From positions 4,258,001 to 4,322,000 of the forward strand of contig NZ_CP152003.1 of the NCBI RefSeq assembly GCF_038595065.1: a stretch of 64,000 nucleotides of DNA, read 5' to 3'. Each line of letters opens with the position of its first letter. Positions within the stretch are counted from its first letter, which is position 1. Of the stretch, positions 49,801-58,603 are shown in pieces. Position numbers and translations under genes: made by a program. This DNA is from Sutcliffiella sp. FSL R7-0096. GTDB taxonomy: Bacteria; Bacillota; Bacilli; Bacillales; Bacillaceae_I. Under the pieces are notes generated by a model. It ran no database searches and was not told the DNA's origin. It saw nothing but the letters and a program-made list of their open reading frames with translations.

Positions 49801-50564
49801 TGAACAAGACTGTACATGAACTACAAGATCAATTCCGTCAGCTACGATTGGCGGAGACTGCGGAGGAGCTTCCACTGCTTCTTCGCGAAGCTGAAAAAGC
49901 ATCATGGACCTACTTGGAGTTTTTAGAGTCTATTACCCGACATGAATTAGCCAAACGTGAAGCGAAAAGCCTTGAAAAAAGAATGAAATGGGCACGCTTC
50001 CCTTTCGTGAAGTCATTAGATGAGTTTGAGCTGAAAGGACAAAACGTTCTGACGGCTCGACAGCTCTCCCAACTCCGTGAATTAAGCTGGCTGGAGCAAC
50101 AATACAATTTAATTCTTCTTGGTCCCCCTGGCATTGGAAAAACATATATCGCAATTGGACTTGGACTCGAGGCTGTTTATAGAGGGTTCAATGTTTATTT
50201 CGCCACAATGGGTGAACTTGTGCAGCTTTTAAAATCAGAAGAGTACTTGAACAAATCTAAAGTCCAATTAAAAAGAATCAGAAATGCCGACCTAGTAATC
50301 ATCGACGATTTAATGTATATGGCCATGGATCAGAGAGAAGCGAACCTATTTTTTCATTTGATTAATCATTTGTACGAACGAAGTTCGATTATCCTGACAT
50401 CAAATAAAAGTCCAGATGAATGGGGCAATTTAATAGGAGACCAAGGGATCACCACAGCTATTTTAGATCGTTTACTTCATCGTGTGGAGGTCATCCATGG
50501 AGACGAAAAAGAGGAAAGTCATCGGATGAAAAATCGGAAGAGCATTTTTTCAGCAGAAATGTAA
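49797..50564 (+). CDS. istB: IS21-family helper ATPase IstB
   Basis: AAA+ ATPase of 255 residues that assembles with IstA and guides target choice. Walker A is LLGPPGIGKTYIAIGL near residue 105 and Walker B is LVIIDDLMYM near 165. SSIILTSNKSPDEWG is the typical sensor region. GGAGG precedes the start inside istA. A second ATG directly follows the first and may be the real start. Confidence 0.92.
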   Translation: MMNKTVHELQDQFRQLRLAETAEELPLLLREAEKASWTYLEFLESITRHELAKREAKSLEKRMKWARFPFVKSLDEFELKGQNVLTARQLSQLRELSWLEQQYNLILLGPPGIGKTYIAIGLGLEAVYRGFNVYFATMGELVQLLKSEEYLNKSKVQLKRIRNADLVIIDDLMYMAMDQREANLFFHLINHLYERSSIILTSNKSPDEWGNLIGDQGITTAILDRLLHRVEVIHGDEKEESHRMKNRKSIFSAEM

Positions 50565-50608
50565 AAAGGAAATGAGCAAAAAGTGTAAAATTCAACTTGA
50601 CGTCTACA

Positions 50609-51038
50609 TAACTCTTAATCGATATTTTTTTTGGAATAATTTCATTTCTAATATTGAATATAATTCATCAAATAAAATATTTGCAAAACTTTGCTTTGAT
50701 ATTTTTATAGACAATTCTTTAGAAATAACATACACTGCTGTTTTTTCTTTTCTCTCTAACTTTTCTTTTATAATAAGTAATTCTTCTCGAAAAAAACTTA
50801 TATATTTTTTGGAAATCAAGGTGTCAATTAATTTGATATAAACCTTTCTATTATTGTCACTTTCAAATTGGTTTAATTCATACTCATTGATGATGTCTAA
50901 AAGAACAACCCTTATATTTACAATATTAATACCAATCATTCCATTTTTTACTTCTTCAGCAATAGAATTCCATTCATCATACCAATAAGTAAGCACTTGA
51001 CTATAGAATGAATCACTTTTATATCTATCCCAATCCAA
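50609..51038 (-). pseudogene. N-terminal part of the split HEPN protein gene
   Basis: Encodes 143 residues (from MDWDRYKSDSFYSQVLTYWY to QKKYRLRV), mostly helical, then ATG TAG formed by the IS border. With the IS and one TAACT copy removed, the frame reads RLRV-KELTKEIIVDL into the fragment at 46614-48123, giving about 644 residues. The N-terminal helical region then the HEPN C terminus fits ApeA-like proteins. The ribosome site upstream of 51038 is weak. Confidence 0.85.
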
Positions 51039-51285
51039 GTTATCACCCTCACTAAAGTATTTTTTAGTTAAAACAGTTAAAACTTTACTATTAGTATAGC
51101 ACTTTAAAGGTTAACAAAGTTCTCATCTTAGGAAGGAAAAGTAAAACTTATTATTTTTTCTAAGCTGTTTATAACAGGACTTGCAACCTTCCTATTCTAT
51201 AAACATGGGGTATCTTTTTACCTCTACATCTCAATATTTATTAAATTTCACGTATAACTTTTAGATGACCCAAGAACAAAAGATT

Positions 51286-51383
51286 GGCGCTGATCCTTGT
51301 TACAGGATAGCGCCCGATTGCCGAATACTCGATTTCGAGATACTTGTATATGTTCTTCGATTAAAGCTCCAGATAGCTTAATT
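51286..51383. repeat. family-2 hairpin repeat copy, full length
   Basis: Starts GGCGCTGATCCTTGTTACAG then GATAGCGCCCGATTGCCGAA, goes on with CTCGATTTCGAGATA (itself palindromic) and ends TCGATTAAAGCTCCAGAT. It lies 33 bases downstream of the next gene's stop. The rest of 51039-51415 shows no gene. Confidence 0.85.
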
Positions 51384-51415
51384 AATATCCTGAAGTTATT
51401 TTTAGGTTATGAAAC

Positions 51416-51733
51416 TTAAAGTATTGGTTGTAGATTTGTCATTGAATAATAAGTAATACCTTTTCCTTTATTTTTAGCATATTCAATTTCTTTTTGTGTA
51501 CTTTTTCCAATATATTCATTGACATCTATAACGAATATTTCATCGCACATATCTATTTTATGATAATGCATTTCCTCTAACATTAATTCTTGTTCGTTTG
51601 TTAATTTTATTTTTTCACTTTGATCAAAAAAGCCCAGACTAATAACAATATTTCCTTGATATGTTAATGTTGCTTCAGCTTCTCTAAATTGCCTTTTAAA
51701 TTTTGTAGAACCACATAAAGTTATTATTTTCAT
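51416..51733 (-). CDS. nucleoside 2-deoxyribosyltransferase-like protein
   Basis: A 105-residue small Rossmann-like protein. MKIITLCGSTKFKRQFREAEATL at the N terminus and IDMCDEIFVIDVNEYIGKSTQKEIEYAKNKGK are typical of the nucleoside 2-deoxyribosyltransferase-like group seen scattered in Bacillus genomes. The real substrate is not known. It is the first of several small minus-strand genes separated by family-2 repeats. Confidence 0.75.
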   Translation of the reverse strand: MKIITLCGSTKFKRQFREAEATLTYQGNIVISLGFFDQSEKIKLTNEQELMLEEMHYHKIDMCDEIFVIDVNEYIGKSTQKEIEYAKNKGKGITYYSMTNLQPIL

Positions 51734-51921
51734 ATTCCACCTCTAAAGATAATATGAGCTTTTTATTCAATAACTTTCTTCCGCTTTTCTTTCCATTATC
51801 TATGTAACTAGCGACCTACCTGCTACAATCTCTCCCAGAATTTAGAAGAATGTTATACCTTTTATTTTAAGAAAAAACTCAATAGTTATAGAAGAAAAAA
51901 GGAAGTCCATTTAAAAGTAAT

Positions 51922-52458
51922 TCACATTAGTTCTTCTTCAAGTATTGCAAACAACAGGCTATCTCTCCACTCGCCTTTGATTTTGGATTCTTTTTTAAGC
52001 TCTCCTTCTAACCTAAAACCAGCTTTAGTTAAAACATTTATTGAACCAATATTCTCAAAGTCACATTTAGCAAATATTCTATGTAGACCCAAACCCATAA
52101 AGCCAAATTCTAATAAAGCATTAACAGTTTCCACTGCATATCCGTTTCCCCAATATTCTGGATCAAAATAGTAACCAATTTCAGCAGTTTCATTATGATC
52201 TGTAATAACTAAAAAGCATTCACCTACTATATTACTAGAGGATGTCACTGCAAAAACATATACTCTTCTTTTTTGTTCTTTTTGAAAATCAATTTGTCTA
52301 TCTAACATTTTCTTAGTGTTTTCAAAGGTAATAGGTCCCCAAATTACGTACTTAAAAATATCCTTGTTAGACCGAATGTTATATATTGCTTGTAGATCGT
52401 CAGATTCCAATTCTCTAATTGATAACCTTTCAGTTTCCAAAGTTGTGATTTTAGCCAA
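51922..52458 (-). CDS. GNAT acetyltransferase, RimJ/RimL type
   Basis: A 178-residue acetyl-CoA-dependent N-acetyltransferase. TERLSIRELESDDLQAIYNI at the N terminus, EIGYYFDPEYWGNGYAVETV with the acetyl-CoA loop, and HRIFAKCDFENIGSINVLTKAGFRLEG define the RimJ/RimL subgroup. Substrate could be a ribosomal protein N terminus or a small molecule. It shares its cassette-like interval with the deoxyribosyltransferase-like gene. Confidence 0.88.
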   Translation of the reverse strand: MAKITTLETERLSIRELESDDLQAIYNIRSNKDIFKYVIWGPITFENTKKMLDRQIDFQKEQKRRVYVFAVTSSSNIVGECFLVITDHNETAEIGYYFDPEYWGNGYAVETVNALLEFGFMGLGLHRIFAKCDFENIGSINVLTKAGFRLEGELKKESKIKGEWRDSLLFAILEEELM

Positions 52459-52627
52459 ATTTTCACCGCCAGTTCACTATTGTAAGAGACCACTTAAATA
52501 TTGCCGTTCCCTGTTTATCGGTTGTTAATAATTATTCTGTAATCCTGCCCTATTGCTTAATACCAATTATTTCATAAGCTTCAAATTACTACAATATACA
52601 ATTCTTCATCTTGGTCAAGATAAAAAG

Positions 52628-52668
52628 AGCGCTGATCCTTGTTCCAGGAAAGCGCTAGATTGCTAAGG
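52628..52668. repeat. family-2 hairpin repeat copy, short
   Basis: AGCGCTGATCCTTGTTCCAG then GAAAGCGCTAGATTGCTAAG; AGCGCT at both arms. It lies downstream of the nucleotidyltransferase gene. Confidence 0.75.
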
Positions 52669-52703
52669 TTAATTATAATTTTTTTGAACAAAAGTTTAAT
52701 AAT

Positions 52704-53252
52704 CTAACTTCTAACTTTTTTCTCAATAATCTGCTGAAGAATTTCTATACTTTTATGGTCTTTCGGACGAAGTTTTCTTCCTGTTCCTTGTTCGTAAACT
52801 CTTTTCTCCTCAAGTAATTGGTATGGGTTAAGAACATTTATTGATATACCATGTACCGTATAGAATTCCTTAGTTAAGGCATCTTTCCTCCATATCCAGT
52901 CGGGAAAACCGTTAGCGACTATTTTTCCCTCATCGGAAAGCATAACAAATACAAAACTCACATCGATATTGTTCTTGTAGAAATCAGTTTGAAAATCACT
53001 TACTACATTTTTTTGATAACCAGCCTTTACAAGAGCCTGTTCCACGTGTTCACGATGTTGGATCCATGTAACTAAGTCAATATCTGAATGTGACCGTGTA
53101 ATCCTTTCTAATAAAAAATCTATCGCCCATCCACCTCGTAGCCACAAGCTCAAATTAAAAGATAAGCAAATTTCATTTATTTCTTGAAGTATATCTAACT
53201 GTAGTTTGCTCGTATTATTTTCATTTTCTAATGTAAGATCTTTAAAATCCAT
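52704..53252 (-). CDS. aminoglycoside/lincosamide-type nucleotidyltransferase
   Basis: A 182-residue protein of the Aminoglyc_adenyl (LinA/ANT(2'')-like) group. The active-site pattern is LWLRGGWAIDFLLERITRSHSDIDLVTW: GGWA followed by H-S-D-I-D with the two metal-binding aspartates, and DVSFVF supplies a third. Such proteins adenylylate antibiotics, but the substrate cannot be read from sequence. The start at 53252 (MDFKDL) is placed with AAGGTG nine bases upstream; starts at 53258 or 53264 are possible. Confidence 0.8.
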   Translation of the reverse strand: MDFKDLTLENENNTSKLQLDILQEINEICLSFNLSLWLRGGWAIDFLLERITRSHSDIDLVTWIQHREHVEQALVKAGYQKNVVSDFQTDFYKNNIDVSFVFVMLSDEGKIVANGFPDWIWRKDALTKEFYTVHGISINVLNPYQLLEEKRVYEQGTGRKLRPKDHKSIEILQQIIEKKVRS

Positions 53253-53369
53253 CCTCATCCACACCTTTAAAGTAATACAACTTTACTATTGGTTTATTCT
53301 GCATGAGTCTTGAAATAACCTTTTTGCTAACCTAACGCGTATTTCAGAATGTGGCTCTAAAATAAAATG

Positions 53370-53467
53370 AGCGCTAATCCTTGTTCCTGGATCGCGCCCG
53401 ATTGCGGAAGACTTTAGTTCGAGATAACTTGTAAAATGGTCTACGATTAAAGCTCCAGATTGCCTAA
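53370..53467. repeat. family-2 hairpin repeat copy, full length
   Basis: GAGCGCTAATCCTTGTTCCT then GGATCGCGCCCGATTGCGGA, GACTTTAGTTCGAGATAAC and ACGATTAAAGCTCCAGATTG. Same orientation as the other copies and downstream of the MFS gene. Confidence 0.85.
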
Positions 53468-53544
53468 GAAAGTAGATCCTTCTGCTCGGTTCAATTCGGT
53501 ATATAAAGCATTCCTTTATCCTTTTAGATAAAGATTCAATAAAC

Positions 53545-53582
53545 TAAAAAATGAAGGTTTTGCAGCAACCAAAACCTTCATT
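53545..53582 (-). terminator. terminator of the MFS gene
   Basis: AATGAAGGTTTTG (53550-53562) pairs perfectly with CAAAACCTTCATT (53570-53582); five T residues follow on the minus strand. Confidence 0.88.
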
Positions 53583-53589
53583 CATATAT

Positions 53590-54798
53590 TTATTGTTTCA
53601 TCACATTTCTAACAAACAATCGCTTGTTTTGATGAACGATCACACTTACTATTGCAAGCAAAACCCCTGATATAATAAATACGAAACTAATTCCCATAAA
53701 ATCTGCTAGTAGACCCATAACAAGAGAACCAATTCCAAACATTCCGGTTCCGATAGCACCTAAAGAGGTATAAACCGTTGTTAACTGTTCTTTTGAAACA
53801 CTAGTTTGGATAATCGATTGTTGAGGTATACTCTTAATTTGTGCGAAAAGCCCTACAAAGAGGGATAAAATTAATGCAACGATAGGGATACTATTTATGC
53901 TAAATAATAATGTAACTACAAAACTTAGGAGTGAACCAAGAAAAATAAAGGTACCTAATCTCTTTTCAATAAAATTCGCATATTTAATACAATAGACACT
54001 CCCTAGGATTAACCCTAAAAAGAATACACCATTAATAAAGCCCCACCATTTTTCATCAACATTTAAACCATCGCTGACAAACACATATAATATGGCAGCA
54101 ATCCACACCGTTCCAGCAATAGTTTCAAAAAAATCGATCCAAGCGATTCTTTTTAATACTGGAGTGTTTATTATAGTTACCCATCCTTCTTTTATCTGTT
54201 CAAATTTACCTTTGGGTTCGGTTCTATTTTGATTTAAATCATCTAAAAAGCAAAGTAAGATGCTTGCAACCACGAATAATAAACCGACCAACCATACCAA
54301 TTGTTGAGAGCTCATAACAATAAGAAACATACTTCCTACAATCCACATAGATGCTTGTACGACCTGAGTAACTGTATTGGAAATTCCATTAGCTTGAATT
54401 AAATGTTCAGGTTCAACATAGTGTGGAATCATTGTTTGTCTTATAGGATTGGCACATCCATCAAGGAAAGCAATAAACCCTATAATTAGGAATATTAAAT
54501 AATAATTAGATGTTGTTATTCCGATCAACATAAAACCTAAAATAAAAAGCAAAATCGTTTTTCCAATTTGCGAGCCAGCCATTAACCATTTAAGATTGAC
54601 TTTCCCAATCAATAAAGGCGTTAATATACTAGATAAAAACATAGAAGTAGTAATCGTAAATGGTACAAATGAAGATGCAGTTGCAGAACCCGTTAATAGG
54701 AATATTGTACTTATGACGCTAATCATATATAATACATCGCCAATATTAGCGAGAGAATTACCTAATAGTAATAATAAAAAGTTTTTATTTAATTTCAT
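53590..54798 (-). CDS. MFS transporter, drug-efflux type
   Basis: A 402-residue membrane protein with about twelve hydrophobic spans and N-terminal LLLLLGNSLANIGDVLYMISV. The segment DGCANPIRQTMIPHYVEPEHLIQANGISNTVTQVVQ is characteristic of the macrolide-efflux-like (MFS_3) group. Substrate unknown; efflux of a toxic compound is a reasonable guess. It has its own terminator. The gap 54799-55134 holds nothing recognisable. Confidence 0.85.
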   Translation of the reverse strand: MKLNKNFLLLLLGNSLANIGDVLYMISVISTIFLLTGSATASSFVPFTITTSMFLSSILTPLLIGKVNLKWLMAGSQIGKTILLFILGFMLIGITTSNYYLIFLIIGFIAFLDGCANPIRQTMIPHYVEPEHLIQANGISNTVTQVVQASMWIVGSMFLIVMSSQQLVWLVGLLFVVASILLCFLDDLNQNRTEPKGKFEQIKEGWVTIINTPVLKRIAWIDFFETIAGTVWIAAILYVFVSDGLNVDEKWWGFINGVFFLGLILGSVYCIKYANFIEKRLGTFIFLGSLLSFVVTLLFSINSIPIVALILSLFVGLFAQIKSIPQQSIIQTSVSKEQLTTVYTSLGAIGTGMFGIGSLVMGLLADFMGISFVFIISGVLLAIVSVIVHQNKRLFVRNVMKQ

Positions 54799-55134
54799 TT
54801 TGTATCCCCCAATTTTTAAGTTAAATCTATTAATGTGTGGGGAGAATTTAAATTGGACTATTCATTAATTAATTGCTCCTTTCTCTTATCGAATAAATCT
54901 GGGGGACTAGATTTATTACTAAATTTTTTAGCTTCCTAATCAAATGTTTATATGAATATTAGTTGGCTTCATTGTTTTGTAAATATAAACGTTTTCTTGA
55001 TTTTTAATTTCAAACATTGAACATTTCTCAATAGATATTTCACGTAATTAAGAAGCTTACTATCCCAGATAAGCATCCGTTGAATAAATGTATTAAATTC
55101 ATTTTCAAATGCACCAATTTTTCCTATGCAATAT

Positions 55135-55734
55135 TTATCTTTTTTCATTAACTACATTATGGTAATCAATTTCTAAATAATATATTTCTCTACTTAGAAC
55201 GTCATAAAAGAAAGGAACAAACTCCAATTCTTTAAAAACATAAACTTCTATTTGTTCAACATTATTTCGATATGCTTCAAATATCCTATGGTTTCCATTA
55301 ATACAATATGGTTTGTTATTCGTTAAATATCGACTCTGGAGAACCATTACAGGATTTTTATGATTGGGGTTAATCAGATTTGAATCTTTATTTATGTTAC
55401 CTTGATCAACAGCATCAATCATGTTCGACGGAGAAAATTGTACTGGCTTAATACCCTCTTCTTTAATAAATGAAGTAGCACATTCAATGTCTAAAGCATA
55501 TTCAAATACACCAGTTGGATACTCTACATATAATGAAAAGGTTTCCTGCCCTATCGGATGAGTAACAGGGTAAATTTCACTACTAAGAGATTGATTTAAA
55601 AATCCAGTCCACTTTTTGGCAACCTTAGCCCCATAAACGGATTTTTTCTCCATTTCTTTAATACGTGAAATAAAGTGTTTATAGGGGTTAAAATATTGAG
55701 ATTCTGTTTCATAAATTTTAATTTTACTATTCAT
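55135..55734 (-). CDS. ParB-N-like domain protein of unknown role
   Basis: A 199-residue soluble protein. The C-terminal half has NPVMVLQSRYLTNNKPYCINGNHRIFEAYRNNVEQIEVYVF, the GNHR-type loop of ParB/Srx-fold proteins that can bind nucleotides. The N-terminal half is not recognised. There is no helix-turn-helix, so it is not a chromosome partitioning ParB. It lies in the cassette-like region, in the same direction as its neighbours. Confidence 0.65.
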   Translation of the reverse strand: MNSKIKIYETESQYFNPYKHFISRIKEMEKKSVYGAKVAKKWTGFLNQSLSSEIYPVTHPIGQETFSLYVEYPTGVFEYALDIECATSFIKEEGIKPVQFSPSNMIDAVDQGNINKDSNLINPNHKNPVMVLQSRYLTNNKPYCINGNHRIFEAYRNNVEQIEVYVFKELEFVPFFYDVLSREIYYLEIDYHNVVNEKR

Positions 55735-55807
55735 TTACAAATCCACCTTACTCCGTTTTAATTATCTTATTTTTATATACTTTATACATCTTTGCTAATA
55801 TAAAATG

Positions 55808-55850
55808 AGCGCTGATCCTTGTTATAGGAAAGCGCCCTTTTATTGAAGAT
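55808..55850. repeat. family-2 hairpin repeat copy
   Basis: AGCGCTGATCCTTGTTATAG then GAAAGCGCCCTTTTATTGAA. It lies downstream of the VOC gene and upstream of the ParB-like gene. Confidence 0.8.
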
Positions 55851-55922
55851 CCTTATTAGTAAACGGTCATCAATAAAGGGAATCTCGTTTAAATAAACAA
55901 GTATATTTGATTATCACTAAAA

Positions 55923-56270
55923 TCACTCAAAAAAACATACTTGCAATTTATTACCATCCAAGTCATAAAAGTTGAAGAATTTATTTACACCATCATTATG
56001 TAGTTCACTTACACTTACACCCTGCTCCTTCAAATTTTTATACGTTCTTTTAATATCCTTGGAAAAGAATATAGGATAACTCTGATTATCACCAGGGTTA
56101 GTATCACCCTTTTCAATTGTTAAAGGTACACTGCTGCCATCCCCAACATTTAAAACTTGATAGCCTTCCCCCTTAAAAGCTACTTTTAATCCTAATAATT
56201 CTTGGTACCAATCACTAGATTTCTCAATATCACTAACCCTCAGGCACAATGTGTCAATTCTTTCAATCAT
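55923..56270 (-). CDS. VOC-superfamily (glyoxalase/bleomycin resistance) protein
   Basis: A 115-residue protein with the paired beta-alpha-beta-beta-beta modules of vicinal-oxygen-chelate enzymes. RIDTLCLRVSDIEKSSDWYQELLGLKV starts the first module and NFYDLDGNKLQVCFFE ends the second with the metal glutamate. The histidine usual at the start is replaced by cysteine (TLCLRV), so metal binding may be altered. Function could be drug binding or a lyase; unknown. Confidence 0.82.
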   Translation of the reverse strand: MIERIDTLCLRVSDIEKSSDWYQELLGLKVAFKGEGYQVLNVGDGSSVPLTIEKGDTNPGDNQSYPIFFSKDIKRTYKNLKEQGVSVSELHNDGVNKFFNFYDLDGNKLQVCFFE

Positions 56271-56418
56271 GAATAGACCTCCTAAAGAAATTTTTCATCG
56301 TTTATCTTGATGCTTTGATAGCTTCTTAAGCCTGAAAACTGCCCGTTTGCTTAATTCCAATTATTTCATAATCTAATAATTCCTACAATATGAAATTCTC
56401 TTTGGTCACGACAAGAAT

Positions 56419-56482
56419 GGCGCTGATCCTTGTTCCTGGATCGCGCCCTTTAGCAGAAGACTCGATTTCAAGATAGACTTAA
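56419..56482. repeat. family-2 hairpin repeat copy at the end of the series
   Basis: GGCGCTGATCCTTGTTCCTG then GATCGCGCCCTTTAGCAGAA and GACTCGATTTCAAGATAG. The remaining 56483-56760 has the leader of the RNase J gene, with GGAG before its ATG; no other gene is seen. Confidence 0.82.
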
Positions 56483-56760
56483 AAGACATTAATTATGATC
56501 TTCTCTTATTGCTCCCATTTTGTGTAACAACTTAAGAGTGAATTCACATCCTCTCTAATTGTAGTTATTACAATCTCATATTATTTATTATTACTTTTTT
56601 AGACAAATTTTCGCTTATATCATACCTTCAAGTAATGCTTTAAACTCCACTAATAAAGGCTTCCTTTGGTAGAGTTCAATTTGCTTTCCAGTGAGAGTCC
56701 TTCTTCAAATCTTACAGTTTATGTTAAACTTAATTTATATTATAGAACGGAGTAGAGCAC

Positions 56761-58440
56761 ATGAACAAACAAATGAAAGACCTCGGTATTTTTGCGTTAG
56801 GCGGACTCGGTGAAATCGGGAAAAATACATACTGCATAGAGTACAAGGATGAATTGTTGATTATTGACGCAGGTATAAAATTCCCTACGGATGAACTATT
56901 CGGAATTGATTATGTCATACCTGATTATACGTATCTAGTTGAAAACCAACACAAAATTAAAGGTATATTTATTACCCATGGGCACGAAGATCATATCGGT
57001 GGTATTCCATATTTACTAAAACGAGTTAACATCCCAATTTACGCAGGAAAACTGGCCATCGAATTAATAAAGGAGAGGCTTAAAGAACATGGCCTGGTTC
57101 ATAAAGCCACTTTTCATGAATTGGCCGAAGGTAAGAATGTGAAGTTTGGACAACTAGAGGTAGATTGTTTCAGAACCACGCATAGTATTCCTGACTCATA
57201 CGGAATCGTTGTTCACTCACCACTAGGGAATATAGTTCATACAGGAGATTTCAAGTTTGATTTGACCCCCATCGGACCGGTTTCCAATTTAGAGAAAATT
57301 GCTGCAGTCGGGAAGGAAGGGGTCTTATGCCTTCTTTCAGACAGTACAAACAGTGAGATTCCGGGCTACTCATTATCAGAATCTAAAATTAAAAAGACCA
57401 TTCATGAACTATTCGGACAAATACAAGGAAGAATCATCTTTGCAACGTTTGCATCCAATATGTATCGGTTTCAGCAGGCGATTGATGCTGCCGTCTTACA
57501 TAACAGAAAAATAATTATTCTAGGCAGAAGCTTATTGAAGGCTGTAAAAATAGGAAGCAAATTAGGGTATTTGAAAATTCCCGATAAAACATTGATTGAA
57601 GCTTCAAAAGTGAACCATTATCCCGATGATCAGATTCTCGTAATCTGTACAGGTAGCCAGGGTGAACCATTTGCTGCACTATCAAGAATTGCGTATCACA
57701 AGCACCCTCAGCTCGCCATAAAAAAGCATGATACGATCATATTCTCGTCCTCACCAATACCAGGGAACACATTGAGCATTAATAAAATTATTAATCAACT
57801 TAGCCGTTCCGGTGCACATATTTTACACCACCGTCTAAAGGCAATCCATACATCAGGTCATGGGGCCCAGGAAGAATTAAAACTGATGCTTACCCTTTTG
57901 AAGCCTAAATTTTTCGTTCCTATACATGGCGAATATAAGATGTTGAAGCAACATGTAAAGTTGGCACAGGATTGTGGTATCCCGGCCGAGAATTCTTATC
58001 TTTTAGATAACGGAATGGTACTTGAAATTGCTGATGAACATGCGTCCGTTTCCAGGTCAGTTCCAGCCAATGCGGTATATGTGGATGGAGAGGGTATTGG
58101 AGATATTGGGACGATTGTTCTTCGTGATCGACAGAGATTCTCCCAATCTGGTGTCTTACTTGTCGTAGTGGCAATAAATTTTCGAATAAAAAAAATCGTT
58201 TCAGGTCCTGAGATTATTTCCAGAGGATTTGTATTCATAAGAGAATCCGATGATTTAATCAGAAAAATAAAGGATTTGGCCCATACAATAACAACGGAAT
58301 CACTTGCATCCAAAAACAACAGATGGATTGACCTCCGCACTGATATAGCAGAGAAAGTGGAACCTTTTGTATATAAAGCTACGGGAAGAAGGCCAATGAT
58401 TCTTCCAGTTATTTATGATATTTCAAAAACAAGTAACTGA
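56761..58440 (+). CDS. ribonuclease J1-like paralogue
   Basis: A 559-residue metallo-beta-lactamase/beta-CASP ribonuclease with 5'-3' exo- and endonuclease activity in mRNA decay and rRNA processing. The zinc motif ITHGHEDHIGGIP, HTGDFKFD, SDSTNSE and the beta-CASP HTSGHGAQEELKLML are intact, and the C-terminal dimer domain is present. It matches RNase J1 closely in length and motif order. It stands at the edge of accessory DNA, away from the usual rnjA context, so it is probably an extra copy. Confidence 0.9.
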   Translation: MNKQMKDLGIFALGGLGEIGKNTYCIEYKDELLIIDAGIKFPTDELFGIDYVIPDYTYLVENQHKIKGIFITHGHEDHIGGIPYLLKRVNIPIYAGKLAIELIKERLKEHGLVHKATFHELAEGKNVKFGQLEVDCFRTTHSIPDSYGIVVHSPLGNIVHTGDFKFDLTPIGPVSNLEKIAAVGKEGVLCLLSDSTNSEIPGYSLSESKIKKTIHELFGQIQGRIIFATFASNMYRFQQAIDAAVLHNRKIIILGRSLLKAVKIGSKLGYLKIPDKTLIEASKVNHYPDDQILVICTGSQGEPFAALSRIAYHKHPQLAIKKHDTIIFSSSPIPGNTLSINKIINQLSRSGAHILHHRLKAIHTSGHGAQEELKLMLTLLKPKFFVPIHGEYKMLKQHVKLAQDCGIPAENSYLLDNGMVLEIADEHASVSRSVPANAVYVDGEGIGDIGTIVLRDRQRFSQSGVLLVVVAINFRIKKIVSGPEIISRGFVFIRESDDLIRKIKDLAHTITTESLASKNNRWIDLRTDIAEKVEPFVYKATGRRPMILPVIYDISKTSN

Positions 58441-58467
58441 TACAGTGTGTGATGATATTGCAAGAAT

Positions 58468-58501
58468 AAAGGAACTTCAATATATGAATGAAGTTCCTTT
58501 T
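58468..58501 (+). terminator. terminator of the RNase J1-like gene
   Basis: AAAGGAACTTCA (58468-58479) pairs perfectly with TGAAGTTCCTTT (58489-58500), followed by T residues. Confidence 0.88.
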
Positions 58502-58603
58502 CTTGTTAAATCAAATTTTGGGAGTTTCAGTTTATTAATAATCACTCCTATCTTTCTATTGCACATAAATCCATTTTCAACCATTACTTTATAATAGCAT
58601 TTT

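Larger units (their letters stand above)
48124..50608 (+). mobile_element. IS21-family insertion sequence, intact, 2485 bp
   Basis: Terminal sequences begin TGTAAACG on the left and, on the reverse strand of the right end, TGTAGACG. Both reach ACACTTTTTGCT at the same distance (22 bases). A further internal copy of TTTTACACTTTT-GCTCA lies inside the left end, the multiple terminal repeats typical of IS21. It carries istA and istB. The 5-bp sequence TAACT flanks it at 48119-48123 and 50609-50613, a target duplication of the size expected. Both genes look intact. Confidence 0.93.

Noticed and set aside
51286-56482. True integron cassette array
   Set aside because: No tyrosine recombinase, attI or canonical attC core (RYYYAAC/GTTRRRY) was seen in the window. 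Only the layout is similar.
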